From: Basidiobolus meristosporus CBS 931.73
Taxonomy: Eukaryota > Basidiobolomycota > Basidiobolomycetes > Basidiobolales > Basidiobolaceae
Assembly (NCBI GenBank): GCA_002104905.1
Contig: MCFE01000408.1
Coordinates: forward strand, 16,008 to 80,007
Direction of reading: 5' to 3'
Length of the DNA: 64,000 nt
The position numbers were made by a program, and so were the translations under genes. The notes under the pieces were generated by a model. That model was not told where the DNA came from. It worked only from the letters and a program-made list of their open reading frames with translations, and ran no database searches. This document shows, piece by piece, positions 33,092-46,955 of this stretch. Positions within the stretch are counted from its first letter, which is position 1. Every line of letters begins with the position of its first letter.

Positions 33092-36000
33092 TCCCTAATA
33101 ACGAACCCACCGTCATGATCATGTAATTTTACAATCAGCACAACGCAAATTAAATGAAATCATTTGAATCATCCAGCCACAGCAACCACCGAAATTTGTA
33201 GGCCCGTGGCACCTTGGTGTCTGATTGCAATTTGGAGGTTCCCATATTGGTCAGCATCCGTTGGGGTGCGATTCGAGGAAGCTGATGTTACATCCATTTA
33301 TGTGAGTCAGTCGTAGGTTAGCGGGCGCCATCTGTGTCAGTTTGCCAAATGAGAGGTTCATTACACTCGATATAACGGAGTCACAACACCTGTGTAACCG
33401 CCAAGTTTCATTTTCCAGCCAATTTGATCCATCTCCACCAGGAATGTCAATCGGATTCCTTGGCGAAGGATCTCTCAGCAGTGTCGGCAGCTGAATGCAA
33501 GTGTTGTCGACGCAGAGGTGCCCAGAGATGAGCGGACAGGCATCTTTTGACAGATGCGTGTCCAACAGTATTACCATGGTTGGTAACTTCAACATAGAAA
33601 TGGTTTGTATCCTGTGACTGCGATTGTTGGCCATGTGATGCTCAATCCGGCCCGGCAACAAGGTGGCTAATATCGACTGGCTCTGGCCGGCAGGTGCAAG
33701 TGCTTGGATAAAGCCACTGATCCATCAAACCATTGCAAATTGTTTGGCTGGTCGTCAATCAGTTCGGCACTCTATGCATGATTATTATTGGAATGCAACA
33801 CTCATCTATTGCAGTTTGGCAATAAATACATGTAGACATCCAGTTTATAGTACCTGCATCTTCGATGGCATCTGGGTATATTGTGGGTGATTCAGGCGTC
33901 CAGTAAGACCGCTATAACCTTCAACCCACTCCAGAGGAATTCAGGTAGACTTCTAACCCAGTACATAATGTGAATCATATGTTCTATTTATAGCGGGGGC
34001 AGGGCTCCGTTACACCAGGCTTTACTCTTTGGTGCAAGTATCTACCCTGTTAGAGCATATATACGGGGTGAGTAGATCGCCGTCAGGTTTCTGGGTGCAT
34101 GTCGCTTTAGAAAGAATAGCAATGGATTGTTCATATGTGTGGTAATATTGGCTGGAAATTGAGCCGCTTGGAGATTACATCAAAACAGCGATTAAAACCA
34201 TTTGTATTGGGGTGAGGTACAGAGCTATTTAGCCTTGACCAATGTACCACATCTAATATCACAGCAGCCAGACTCTCTCGTGCAAGCAACTATACTCCCA
34301 CCAGCAGCTAGTTTCTAGCAGTATGTCACGCCTTAGGCCTGCTCTGAGGATCCTAGCCTACGTCGTTTCGTCATTTTCGTCATCATCCCAACCAATTGGA
34401 TCCGTACGAGTAATCCATGCGACCGTAGCTTCTGGCGGAAACTGAACCTTGACTGGCATGCCGCAATGGATATTAAAAAGTCCATTCATGCCCCACCGTG
34501 GAATGATGTCGGTGCAGTATTCTCCAGGAATACTCGAGTCAGGATTTCGGAAATAATCTTGACTTGAGACACGGAACATCTGTACCGCCGACTTGATCCA
34601 TCAGGATTGGTTTAGAAATCAGGTGACCAGATCGCGCCTCATTTTAGATTGGGAGCTCTGCCAACATCGACTGACAGGTTTGTTGGCGACGCCTCTGATG
34701 TTTGGTAAAAAGAAAATGGAGAAACCCCACGGAAACCCTACCTCCTAGAGGCCGCAGAGAAATAGAACCCAACAGCCCAAACATCTCCGGATATTCTCTG
34801 CCTTTCTCTTGGATGCTAGAGTAATCAGACACTGCTAGCTTCTTAGCTGTTGATTGCATAAGGAGAGTCTGGACAGGACTTGAAAATACCTACCGAAATA
34901 AGTCACTAGCTGCTTGGATTAAACGTTCCAATCTCACTTGCTGCAGTTTTACACGGTTATGTTGGTGGTGAAGGCAATTCAATTTTAGTCTCTGTTTCTA
35001 CAAGCTACCCCAGCAACTCAAGTTTCAAATGTGCTTGATTCATGTCAATGTCCCATACAGTGGGCTGCAGTCAACTCGCACCATATTCCGGAGTTCATGC
35101 ACCGTTAAGTGACATTTGTAAAGCAATAGTTGTTTGTAAAGTATTCAACGTGTGTGTGAGTAGAGAACACATCATAGCACTTGATCATTCCGGAATTCAT
35201 ACTTGGTCACTTACCAATTTCCAAGAATTGATGAAAGCACTGAATGCATACAACAGTCTCCAGCATTGTGTTAAATACATGGCTTAAAATTGAATCACTC
35301 ATGCACGATCACTCCACACCTGGTCAGCGTGCTTGATATATATATATATACAAACACCAATCTTGCTAAATGTGCCAACATCCAAAGGAGAGGAAAAATT
35401 GAAAATGCAAAAAGCCTTTTTCTATGCATGCGGCCCTTCAGGTGCTTCCAGAGCATATTTAGCCTGACCAAGTACTCTATTCCACCATTTCTACCAAGTA
35501 TCCTCTGGCACTTCCATACTGAACACCAACATTTGACACATTTCGCATGCAATTTCTTTGAGTTTCAATGCGCATCTTCGATCAATGTTTGAGTAAAGCT
35601 AACAGTTCTTATGAAACTTGGGTAATATCAATCAGATGAATATAATTAAGAACCATTCAGATGATGGAAAAATACTGTTGTAAATTTTGCATTCACCCAT
35701 AAGTAGTTTCATCAACAAAGTTCTCAGGATTTACATTAAAATTTTTCTGCCAGAATGCCAGATACCCTGAATATGATGTTTCTCAAGCTTGCCCAAAAGA
35801 CCCCAAACTTTGCACACCTGTTGCAGGGAATCTTGTAGATATGATCTATGTGTTGCTTTTCATGGCCTGGGTTGGGTATGAATGCCACTATTACACCCGA
35901 CGAAACTCTAGGTGAAGACCACATCACCAGGTGAAAATGCACACTTGTGATGTTGGATAACTTATCAGTTCAATACACGCAATAGCCCAATCAGTATCAA

Positions 36001-38643
36001 TTGGATTGATGCTACTAGTGGCCTCAGATATTGGCATATGGAGATATTATAGATGAGTGCTGAGCATTAAAATGATTTGGTTTGACCTCTAAAGTATGTG
36101 TGAATCGCAAGTTTGCACTTGGTGTATGAATTACGGACGTGAGATCTGATTTACAAGGTGTGAGCTGATCCTTTGAGTTAGTGAGGATCTGGAACTTCGC
36201 ATACAGCTTTACATAGTTTTCTGTTCTTCTCCACATGGTTTTGCCAATGTATAAGTTCGTAAGCTGAAAATTACCTCAGGTGACATCCCATTAGCATATA
36301 GTGAGTGCCAAGCCACTCATACTGCTAAAAATATGTATTATTGCATTACACGCTCACCCAGATTCTACACCCCAAACCGCTGGCAATCAACAACAACTGT
36401 CAATGTTTCGGAAATAAGGTGGCATTCAAAGGTCACTTCAAAGCCTTCCCAAACCTCACAAATTTGCTCGCATCTTTCAATAGTATTTTCTAACTCATAT
36501 TATAAATTCATGATTTCCTATCAAAACTGGAATGATCTGTAGCATCAAATCATTTCCAGGTCCCAGTTCTACTTGCTATACACATTTGTAGATATATACC
36601 TCACCAATACTAATATGTCTAACGGATAAAATTGTCATATCCCGAGACCCTATTAAACGTAGAGTAAGCTGGTTGGGGTGTATGCATGGCCAATCTAATT
36701 GTTAAGCGTTGTTCCACACAGGAAAAGAGTCGAGGTCTGCTACAAACGTACACCCGCTGGTGCATGGGAGTAAGCACCATGGATAGGACAGTGGGAAACA
36801 GGCTACGGGGTTGCGCCAGGAGAGCGCCATGATGGAGGAGGAGTCGTGGTCATTTATGCCGATACCATTTTCCCATCATTCCACAGACTAGGGGAGTGCC
36901 CAAAAATTGGTCGCAAAGGGATTCCTATGGCTAAGGAGCAACGTACCTAAGCCAAAAATCGTTGGAAGCGGATTGTGGCACCACTCATCACTCCCACCTC
37001 ACAGTATTGGCAAGGGCTTACATAATGAAACTCACAGCGTCCAGAGAGGTCTCAGTTGGTTTGGGAGGCTAAGGCCGCCATTCGAGAGACATGGTGGAGA
37101 GAATCACACCATGAATCTTCTACTAAGTGCTTCAATAGGGGGCTTCCTGAACGAATGATGTAGCGATGGAATGGTCCATCATGGACTAGATATTCTAGAA
37201 CCAACCCCTGACTTGCACTGGACAATAAGTCCATTCGTGGGTACACCAGCTCCCCACTTGGGCTCGTTTCAGTTTCAGGATGTTTTCAGATATTCCATTC
37301 AAGCAACGTGGTCTCGTTGAATCCTTGATGCTGATTTATGGGTGTCTCGGTATTCGTCAGGGCGTCTAAGCATTTGGCCGGCCTTATCCCACTCTGATCA
37401 CAGTCTCTAGAAGGAACTGGTATTTCGTGTAACTAACTGACACAGTGCTTTGGATTGTTTTGAGTGACCACTCTCGTTTCTATGGCCAGCCAACCAATCC
37501 CGACAGAAGTTTCTGGCCCTTCTAATCGGGAATCTCTGCACTCACCAAGTGCGATATCTGCTATTACGTGATGAACATCGAGGCCTAGACGTAGCGGTGG
37601 AGCCTGTAACAAGAGTGTGCACCAAAATGACCGGTTTGGATTGCGCTGAATGCGTGACTCTGGCTGATGTCCATCAGGTATCGGTTTGGATCTGCATCCT
37701 TCCCACTACGATCACAAGAAATCTTCCGTTTGGTGGGAGGGGGGAGGCTATTTAAAAGGGATATCTTGGTTGGCCTGTTCTCTCTTCATATGGCACCAAT
37801 TAAATTACTTGTTTGATTTGCTTGTGGTGAAACGTTCGACACTCGATTAACAAGGTTAATCCAGCAGATTAGAAGATATCAGCCCTGTAACACTCAGCAG
37901 TCGATGAAAGCGTGCAAGTGGAGCGGACTCGTGGTGTGGATTTGAAGACGCTGGCTAACCAGAATGATGGTTCCGTAGGTTTCACGTGTAGCATCACTGC
38001 CTTTAGCAACCCAAGCTAGTGTAGCGGGGAGAGAGGAATGTCGGATGGTGGGAGACAGCCTAGAATTAGTTGGGTCACCTGAATGCCACCATCTGAGTCG
38101 ACTTGACCAAAATCGGCTAAAGAGCCATCGCTGGGTTAGGCGGCTTCTGTGTATCAAAGAATATTGTCTGCCCATTCCCATGTAGGAGCATGGTACTCCG
38201 AATGGAACCAGCCGGTTGAGTCGAAGGAAATCGGTGCCCGCCAGCTAGCTCCAGAGGATGTCCAGCAGATTGGCGGGGATGGTGTGGGGACTAATTTGGT
38301 ACGTGGGCTTCTATTTTACCGGATTGAGCGTAACGTTGATTAACTGGCGTCACTCCAGCTGATTCATATCGCGCTTTCCTTTTTCCTTCTGCAGTAACAT
38401 GGATGATGGATAACCTGACGAAAGGGGCCTCCATGATGCATGTGTGACATGGGTAATCATGACATCCACCCATCAGAGTAGATGGTTGACTCAGCGGCAG
38501 GTCATTGTCCACCAATAGATGCGCCATTTTTGACTGGTCAAAATTAGAACCTTTATTGGGGTTGCATAACATGGGTATTAGGAAGTAAATTACAAACAAT
38601 TTAACAAATAAGGAATCGTGTCTAATTATGTGATTGAGGGTTG
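33092..38643. other. Long intergenic region, no confident gene
   Basis: 5.5 kb with ordinary CpG content. The longest open frames (136 codons, minus, 33,251-33,661; 102 codons, minus, 38,291-38,599) resemble nothing known. At 34,358-34,579 minus, a 73-codon frame ending in the acidic WDDDENDETT, with an in-frame open extension upstream to about 34,605, could be the last exon of a small gene or a gene relic, but I cannot build the rest. A short TA run lies at about 35,337-35,350. Confidence 0.4.
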
Positions 38644-39651
38644 TTAGTCTTTCTTTGACTTCTCTGCTTCATGATGGGGTGGCGCTACCCAGTATATGGC
38701 TCCCTGGACTATGCATGCCAGGAGAGGTGCAATCCATGGTATCCAATGCTGTTGGTAATTGTTAGCAGCGACTGCCAACCCAAGGAACTTGGCTGGGTTA
38801 GCACCCGCCCCACCAAAGCCCGGCGTTAAGCCACCACTTACAAAAATATTGAGCCCCAGAGCCAATCCTACGCACACCGGGCCAATGACCGGACCAAACA
38901 CCTTCTGCTGCTTTGGATCAATAGCAGTGCCCCATGTTATCCATATGTAAGACCAACTAAAGAGGAATTCCAAGCAAAATGCTTGTCCAACTGTGACCAC
39001 GCTAGGGTCAAAGCCCCAGGAGCCTAGCTTTGTAGAGGCAGTTACCGTTGGGCCACAGCAAACACGGAGGAAGGCACCGCCAAGAAGAGCACCTATGATA
39101 TGCATGAACAGGTATATGACCGCTCGAGGTATGGAGCAGAGTTTCGTAAAAACCGCCGTCCAAGTAATCATGGGGTTAAAGTGAGCACCGGAAATGGCGG
39201 CTGTTGCCATGATAAACAGCGTAAGAGTGACAAAAACGCCAAGCCCAACATCAAGAGACACCACGGGCCCTCCCACTTGAGTGGCCCAAACTGTCACTCC
39301 CCCGGATACCATTACATAAAGTGCCATTAAGAACAGCTCGGCCACTCCAGAGCGCCAGACACTGATGCTACGGAACTCCGACCAGTCGAACATCTGCTCC
39401 AAGGTAAGATGGTCCTCATCTGCAACAATGTCTGGATGGAACTCCGGAATTGGCACTCCAGAAAGAGATTTCCTATGAGGGATTGCGTTCAGTGAGGCTT
39501 GACGGCTCCTAGTGATGTGATGGCCCAAAGACGCGACATGATCGACAGATATAGGAAGACCGTTGCCTGCGTTGAAAGCAGCCTCATGAGGTCGATGTTC
39601 TGTGGCACCCAAGCTAACAAATGTGTCTGGGGCAAACCGTGAAGTTTCCAT
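38644..39651 (-). CDS. Aquaporin-like channel (MIP family), 335 aa
   Basis: A single exon from ATG 39,651. It has a cytosolic N-terminus of about 110 residues, then six membrane helices in two halves. The first pore loop reads SGAHFNPMITW (NPM in place of NPA) and the second reads GAGANPAKFLG (NPA kept, but Lys where many aquaporins have Arg). These are the half-helix motifs that line the water or solute pore. The unusual first box and the Lys point to a divergent fungal subgroup, possibly XIP-like, so permeability to water alone should not be assumed. The C-terminus is short and charged (HHEAEKSKKD). The gene stands alone with long spacers on both sides. Confidence 0.88.
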   Translation of the reverse strand: METSRFAPDTFVSLGATEHRPHEAAFNAGNGLPISVDHVASLGHHITRSRQASLNAIPHRKSLSGVPIPEFHPDIVADEDHLTLEQMFDWSEFRSISVWRSGVAELFLMALYVMVSGGVTVWATQVGGPVVSLDVGLGVFVTLTLFIMATAAISGAHFNPMITWTAVFTKLCSIPRAVIYLFMHIIGALLGGAFLRVCCGPTVTASTKLGSWGFDPSVVTVGQAFCLEFLFSWSYIWITWGTAIDPKQQKVFGPVIGPVCVGLALGLNIFVSGGLTPGFGGAGANPAKFLGLAVAANNYQQHWIPWIAPLLACIVQGAIYWVAPPHHEAEKSKKD

Positions 39652-42600
39652 ATGATAAATGGGAAGATGGCTGGATGTGTGTCAAGGGATCTGAGGATTT
39701 ATGGCATAAGCCCAGCAATATATACCCATCGATGGCCGTAGCTGGTTGGGTGAGATGATTGGTGACGATGGAGACAGTGTATCAAGATCCAGATTATGCA
39801 TGTAGCTCACACTAGTTAGATTTGGCCATAATAGGATTGTTTTGGCAATTTGCCATGTAAAGGTTGACTAATATTTGTATCTGAATCGTCGTGACACTCT
39901 CATGAGATTTTCAGAGTCACACTGGCTATCTGGCGGTTGCGGTTGGAATTTGGGAGTAGATAACCAGAATGTTCTACCGCCTGATTTCATGCGTAGAAAA
40001 TACATGAACTGAATTCACGAACATTCGCCACATGAAGGCAGGGATGCTTGATGAGAACAATAGAAAATGACAGTCGCATTTTCTGGCCTAATCTTTGTAC
40101 CTCGTTACCAGTCCCTCCGAAGGTTCACGGCAGATGACAATTAAATCCTCTTTTACTATCAATCAGGTATGCGCAAGAAAATGTGTAATTCGTGACATCC
40201 ATTCATTCTCAAAAAGGCAATCATTCGCTTATACGTCAACTTTAACATCCCTGTGCTGTAATCTAGGATATGGGACGATATCGTTGAGCATAGGAAAACA
40301 CCTCCAACCTCTGCATTCAAGGGGTTTAATTCCCTCATCCAACAAGAACAATTGGGTTGGAACTGATGTCTGAATGATTGACAATCAGTTTTATACCAGT
40401 CTGCTATTTTATATTTTAGTCCTGAAGGAATGACTACCTTGCGACAGAGGCTTTCTAGTCCCTGCAGAGAGGAGGTGGCCATTGTGATGTAAGATTTTAA
40501 AACTTCACCCAAGTTTGTAGATGGTTAAAGGCATGGCTTTACCTAGGGCTTGTAAGTTTAGTGACTGGAGTGTGCTACTAAAATCAAAGCTAGCCCCAGT
40601 ATGCATGACCCCAATCGTCTGGCATGGGTGTTACTGATCGGTACATTTTTAATTTCGCAAGTTGTGGTATATTTGAAGCTAAACATATAAGTCTCCCACT
40701 CAACTGAGTAAGACTTCTGTAGTTGCTCTTTCTCTGAAAAGCTGGATTTAGTAGTGGTTACATAAAACTTGGAGCATGTTTGAATATAGAAAAGGGAGAA
40801 TAAGCCCTGCTGTTGGTTAGTGAGCAACCGTCTAGACATCTTCCTAGCAGTCTCAGAGGCTGTCATGCTTAATCATGTGCTTTTTATCGTAAATACTTTT
40901 AGTTTGGATATGGGATCAATATGAGCAGTAAAGCTGTCGTGATCGGCAAAAGAATGACTTTGTACTCTTTGTATAGTTTTAAGGATGATCTGGGATGCAA
41001 TTTTTCAAGGTAACAAAAGATTTCTTTAAAGTGCGGGCAGTTTGTGAATTTCTGGAGGACTTCACAATTCTGAAAACTTGTCAACAGCCCTTGCAAAATG
41101 AATTTGAGAGCTGTAAGCTTGATGCTGACCAAGAGCGATGTTATAGTTCACAAGTAGCCTGCTATTTACATCATTTCACCATACTGTGCTATCAATTCTG
41201 GAATAGATTACATGCACTAAATCCGTACACAAAACTCCTTACTCTTATACCATCGTTTCCTATATTCTGGTTTTCAGCATTCTATATTCCTTATGTTCAT
41301 TCAGTATTCCTATGAAAAAACCCATACTTGGAAATCATCTGATAAACTGCCAGTATTCAGCTGGTGTTTTTCTTCTAATTTTTAATTGTAAATTACTGTG
41401 GAAGTAGTCAGTAGCTTATTACTATATTTGGCATGAATGTTATTTGGCCTAGCCTCCTCCTAGATAACATGTCTTGTCAGCCAAATAGCTAGAACCCAAG
41501 ATATTGATGGTTGTAAGTTTATCAAAACTTGGATTACTGATGTTGTTATGCTGGTATTCTGTTGGCCTTTAGTTGGTTTTTTTCTTAGGGTATACCAACA
41601 TGTGTAAGCACACCAAACCTAATTTTGTTTCCAATCATATATTCTGGTATTTGGAACGATCGGACTCTACCAGTAGTCCTAACATCTTGACTTTTACTCC
41701 GTATATTGGTTGGTGAAGGGCACGCTTACTTTTAATTGCCCCGTAGCACTGCTAAATTGCAATCACTTGATTCACAAAAAATTCCCTGATATTAAATAAG
41801 GTAGGTGGATATTATGGTAGTGCATATATTCAGCTCTCAGCATACACACTTCCAGTACGCAATCAGTCAGCTTCATGATTTGGTTTTCACAGGTTGAAAA
41901 ATTTATAACCACTGCATCAATCACCCCGTTCCTCGACTTGATACACTGCCAATAATCCCCGATCTAAAGATGCAGATACCACCATTGCCATTGAGTAATC
42001 AGCTTAGCGCATTGCTTATTACATCATCAGTCGTTGCTGAAAGTTGGCGCATTTCTGGGAATCGATTTTCATGTGTTAAGCTTACTAGAAGTGCTTCAAA
42101 TATACGTAAGACAAGCTCACCACCAACTTTGAATAAGATTAGGTAAGGGGGCATTTGCAAGGGGCTCTGGTTGCTGAGGAACACGTATCATCTGAATGAG
42201 ATCATTCCTGGGGCTCTTGCCACTGGAATGAGCAGACTCCGGGCTTGCATGGAATATATCCGGCAGAAATATGAATTGCATATTACTGGCCATGCCCAAC
42301 ATTGTTTAGGGCCAGCGTTTCTTGACACATTCAGACAAATGTGGTCCCTTGTGGCTGCATAGGCAAGCGTCGGAAGGAAGCTTGAGTGGCTACCTGAAGT
42401 ATTTAGAGAATGAGCCAAGATTGGCGTGTCAGTTCTCGGTCCATCCACTCAAGTGATCCTATTTCGAAACCCATAGAAGATCGATGAAATGCTAATGCAA
42501 AGATAACTGGCGGAGCGGAAACAGACTTATCAAACAATAGCAACTCCAGTCTGTTGGTGTTCACCATTTGAAACAGGATCTGACTGGGATAGGGACTACT

Positions 42601-44379
42601 GCCGAAACGCCTTTTATCACCCACCACCTCGTGGGATGGACAAATGATATCGACATGGTGTAATCAATACCCCGACGAGATTTCGGGTTTGAACCCCAAG
42701 TATCATCCCACACCTTACATCATGTGAATGCCAGCGAAGAGATCCGCCTCCAAATCCAATCAGCATCAAAGACAATGCTTCTCCGCATCAGCCAAGCCTA
42801 CCTCGCTGATTGGTGACATGGTGACAATCGGCAGCCTTAGTGTTTTGAACCAGCTCAATAGCTAATAATATCTGATTTATCGGGCAATTTGGATTCTTAC
42901 ATACACAAACCACTCTGGCGCCATCCGCCCGCAACAAAAGTAGTGATGTGGTGTTTGCAAGGTAATCACATGCAAACCTTGACAATCTCTGGCCCTATCA
43001 TGATGTGATGTGTTGTCAAGATTGGCGGGCATTCAAACCCCATCTCACGAAAAGCCTAAAAATAAATCCTTAATCCTCTGCGCCCAGGATGTTCCTTGTT
43101 CGACCCAAGTAAATCATCAGCCGCCGGTTGTCCAGCAATTTCAGGCCCAGTTACTAGAATGCAAGCAGACCCAATTTAATCAGAGTACAATGACATAATA
43201 CAAAAGTCGAGATACCCAGGTGGAGTTACAAAGTCAAGGCATGAATGAGTTCTGCGGAAGATTGGCCTTTTGATTAACCAGGTTCCATTCTAGAATGCCC
43301 ATTGAAATCCAGACTAGCCAGGGATTCTTGGATGGATCCCCAAGCCTAGTCTAATTTTACATCCTGCAGCAGCTAATAAAAGCCCCACAACCAACTGAAT
43401 ACATAGTAAATATTTCAGGCTCCAATTAGATGGGTCATTCGGAATTTGGTGATCAGCTGGAATGCCATTTTTCTCCAGGCAAGCACACAGATGCTGGCCC
43501 CAGGCTTATTGGGAAATACCGATGTCAACAAGTCTAGACCTGCGAGGCCCGACGTCAAGATACTGGCAGATACCACTAATCCAAGCGTCAATAACACACT
43601 CCATCATTCTCTGGGTGTCCGCCAAGAGCTCAGCAATATCGAATCCAGCAAGGACGCTCGAGTGGCACGTATTCACATATCACGGTTACGGCGTTTTAAT
43701 ATCTTGGATGATGAAAAGCCACCATGTCTCAGCCGGTTTTTCTTTCCTTCGGCTGGTGCAATTGGAGAGGCCAGCAGCTATCACAATCGCCGGTAATTAA
43801 AAGCCAATATTCGAGTTGTTGACGCTTTGGTAATCAACGGTTGATGTGACAGACGGGTCATGTCACTGAGGTCATCAAATGCATGAAACCGTAGCATAAT
43901 CGAATTAAAATCTGGTAGTGCAACTGTCAACAAGTTGGGACTGGTGCTAAATTTAAAAACTTCATTCATCAGAATAGATCCGAGGTACCCATTAAATCAT
44001 CTGATTTAATACGCCAGTACATATCCCACTTGTCATGCATAAGGCGTTACAGAAATGTTGAATCTTGAGCTAGATCATACGAAATGATGGAACCAATTAA
44101 TGAATGTCAAGATGAAATTCCTCTTTTTGGAACCCCTCTATCACTCAATGGATGCTACTTTAAAGATATATACTTTTACGATGGATGATCTTGTCCTACC
44201 AATTAAGTCAAGTCCTCATGCGGCACAACTCATCCGCCTATATATACCTAGCACTCCTGACGCTTGACATCAAGTCTCACCATCATTCACATCCATATCC
44301 TGGCCAAAAGAGCCTTGCACCTTATAGTATTCTACCTATTCTAGCCCGCACCATCAGTTTTTGGATCTCTAGATAACAT
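39652..44379. other. Long intergenic region, no confident gene
   Basis: 4.7 kb. The stretch 40,100-41,900 is more AT-rich, with several minus-strand open frames of 77-117 codons (40,159-41,132) that do not join convincingly and match nothing I know. The last 300 bases are the Ras copy 1 promoter, with a TATA-like CTATATATACC at about 44,239. Confidence 0.4.
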
Positions 44380-44961
44380 ATGAAAGATATTCGCCCCCAC
44401 AAAGTTGTATTATTAGGGGATGGAGCAGTTGGAAAGACAGCGCTGACAGTCCAGCTGTGTTCGGCGCACTTCCTCGAGACCTACAACCCAACCATCGAGG
44501 ACTGCTTCCGCACACAGGCGGTCATCGATAAAAAGCCATGCATGCTGGAGATCCTGGACACCGCCGGGCAGCAAGAATTCACCTCGCTTCGGGATCAATG
44601 GATTCGCGAAGGGGAGGGCTTCTTGCTCGTCTACTGTATCGCGGTCCGATCCACCTTCGAGCATGTGGAGATGATTCGGAATGAGATCGCGCGAGTGCGC
44701 GACATCAAAAAGACCCCGATCCTGCTGGTTGGAAACAAATGCGACCGGAACACGGAGCGTGAGGTCTCCCACTTCGAGGGGAGCGCACTAGCCAAGCGGC
44801 TGGGCTGCCATTTCATTGAGAGCTCGGCAAAGACATCGACGAATGTGGAGCGAGCCTTCCACCGGATTGTTCGGATGATGCGATCGAACGAGAATGGAGG
44901 CTCGCTTCGCAAGAAGATATGCGCCTTGAACAAGGTCAAGAGCAAATGTCGTCTTATGTAA
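44380..44961 (+). CDS. Ras-family small GTPase, copy 1 (193 aa)
   Basis: A single exon. All five G boxes are present: GDGAVGKT (P-loop, residues ~12-19), YNPTIEDCF (switch I effector), DTAGQQE (switch II with the catalytic Gln), NKCD and SSAK. The C-terminus is basic (KVKSKCRLM) and ends in a CAAX box with final Met, predicting farnesylation and membrane attachment. It cycles between GTP- and GDP-bound states to relay signals for growth or polarity; which Ras subfamily is unclear. From 44,414 to 44,960 it is identical at all but one base (44,923) to copy 2, while codons 1-12 and everything beyond the stop differ. Confidence 0.92.
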   Translation: MKDIRPHKVVLLGDGAVGKTALTVQLCSAHFLETYNPTIEDCFRTQAVIDKKPCMLEILDTAGQQEFTSLRDQWIREGEGFLLVYCIAVRSTFEHVEMIRNEIARVRDIKKTPILLVGNKCDRNTEREVSHFEGSALAKRLGCHFIESSAKTSTNVERAFHRIVRMMRSNENGGSLRKKICALNKVKSKCRLM

Positions 44962-46955
44962 ACATGAAAATACTTAACTAGTATACCACGGAATATCATT
45001 TCCAATATACCCCAATATCGCTAGGACCGTAAAGGCACTATATGTAAATATTTCTGTCGAGGCGCTTCCCTGTACTTTGTAAATACGGTATTATAGCTGT
45101 ACTTTTGAATCCCCCAACTCTACTATCTAGTAAATCATGCTCATGATTCTTGACGTGGCGTAGCCCAAAACGACTCGCCCATCGTGGGCGTGTAGCGTAA
45201 GGTACATTCTATTTTTAAAGCGAATCCCGTTTTATTGGTGTAATCCACGTAATTGATGCATGAGGTTGAATGCCTAACCTGACTAAGAAATAACCATCTT
45301 GATTACATTCGGGCTCCCTACCGCTTATCCCGCAATCCGATCCAACACATCATCTGGTTTTGATGGTAGATTTTCAATGCACTGTCCGGACGAATGGCAT
45401 ACGTGATGGAATCAACACGCTCAGCAATAGATATACATCATTACCACATTTGTGTTAATTTGACTACCAATACGGCGTCTGCTGGCATAGTTAATATAGG
45501 CTGTCTTGGATTAATAACAGCACCTGAGTTCGATGTTTGTTAATCTATTCCCGTCCCATGTCAAATATATCAAGGTAGCGCGCTAGCAGCTCTCTCTATA
45601 AATCAATGGTTTCATTTTACTGCATTAACCGGTTATATTGCTCACTTCTGGAGGCTGATTTCCCCAGAGTTCGGGGGCGATATTGCGATGGAAAAACTCC
45701 CAGGTTACCATAGTTTGCTAATGCAAATATGGTTTGATTCAATCCGTTGTAATCACGAACACTCCGCTACAGATAGTTGTACTACACAAGTAGCCTGCAC
45801 ACCCAATTATATCGGAATAGCCACGGGGAGCAAGTAATCGCTGGGTCTATCATACGATCAATATGACTGTTAACTTGACTATCTACAGAATCAATTTACT
45901 GGATAAATGCATCTCTATCGATCGTCCATGGGCAAGGTCCGATCTCCACACTTTGTTGGCTGTCGATAGTCAAACCATTCCAACGGATATATATATGGAT
46001 ATATCCGAACCGATAAAGTAATATGCAAGAAGGCTAGAGATTTTTACATGAGTTGATTTGGAGTGGACACTGGACGCGAGAGCTGAGCACGATCATGAAT
46101 GGAGGCAAGCCAGCAGGTGGCCTCCAAACAGAGCAATCCGTTTGGCACTTGAACCCATCCATATTGACTCGGAGATTTTTGTGTGGAGTAGCTAGACAGT
46201 GGTGATTCACTGGAAATCCGCTATGATTGTAGATTTACACAACTCAGTGGCTTGGATATAATATTCCCCGACCCTGATAAAAGTACTTGGTCAACTTTGA
46301 TACCCCTTTTACAATTTCCAAATCAAGCCTATGTAGTCTCGCATCAACCCTCTAGTTTACTATCCGTCTGACAGCATTCTAATAATTCTGATCTAGTTAA
46401 GCTGTACTGGATTTCTCCCGAGGTTCTCCGGTTCCGCCACTTCACCGCCTGTTCTTTGGAAGCCCTACTACGATGCGAGCAATATTGGCAATTGGCTGGA
46501 AAAAGAAACATGCAGAAACTGTGCTAGAGTATTCCTGAACAGCAACTGAAAGAGCATTCAATTATAGGGAAAGCGTAGATGATTATGATAAACAAGCTTC
46601 TGAAGCAGTCTTGCTTTTTATTAGGATGCGTGATGGTAAAACTGCGAGGTGGGGGTGATGAATGTACAGATCATGATGCCAGTGGGCATATGTGTAGTGG
46701 GCTTATTTAATCTATGCCTACCAGAACTTTCCGACTCCGCCTTACATAGGATAGTGGGCATACAATACAAGTATGATTGTTTAGGATGTTTAGTGAAGAG
46801 TTACTGATAGTTAGGAACATATATCCGTGATTATTGGGAAGCTGCCGTGTAAACACGCCTTCCCATCACCTAACCATGGTATGGTACAAACTAACAGCAA
46901 AACTATGCTGGAGGCAACGCTACCAAAAGATCCTATACACTCTGTGGATCAATAT
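44962..46955. other. Spacer between the inverted Ras genes, no gene seen
   Basis: About 2.0 kb, AT-rich, between the convergent 3' ends of the two Ras copies. It contains only short open frames. The homology between the copies stops at the stop codons, so the spacer itself is not part of the inverted repeat. Confidence 0.45.

Noticed and set aside
33251-33661. 136-codon minus-strand frame
   Set aside because: No domain, no signal or membrane pattern, and no supporting exon; likely chance.
40159-41132. Cluster of minus-strand open frames in AT-rich sequence
   Set aside because: No splice arrangement joins them into a sensible protein and no family is recognised.
42660-42725. tRNA T-arm-like GGTTCAAACCC on the minus strand
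   Set aside because: The T-stem pairs at only three of five positions and no D-arm or acceptor stem fits.
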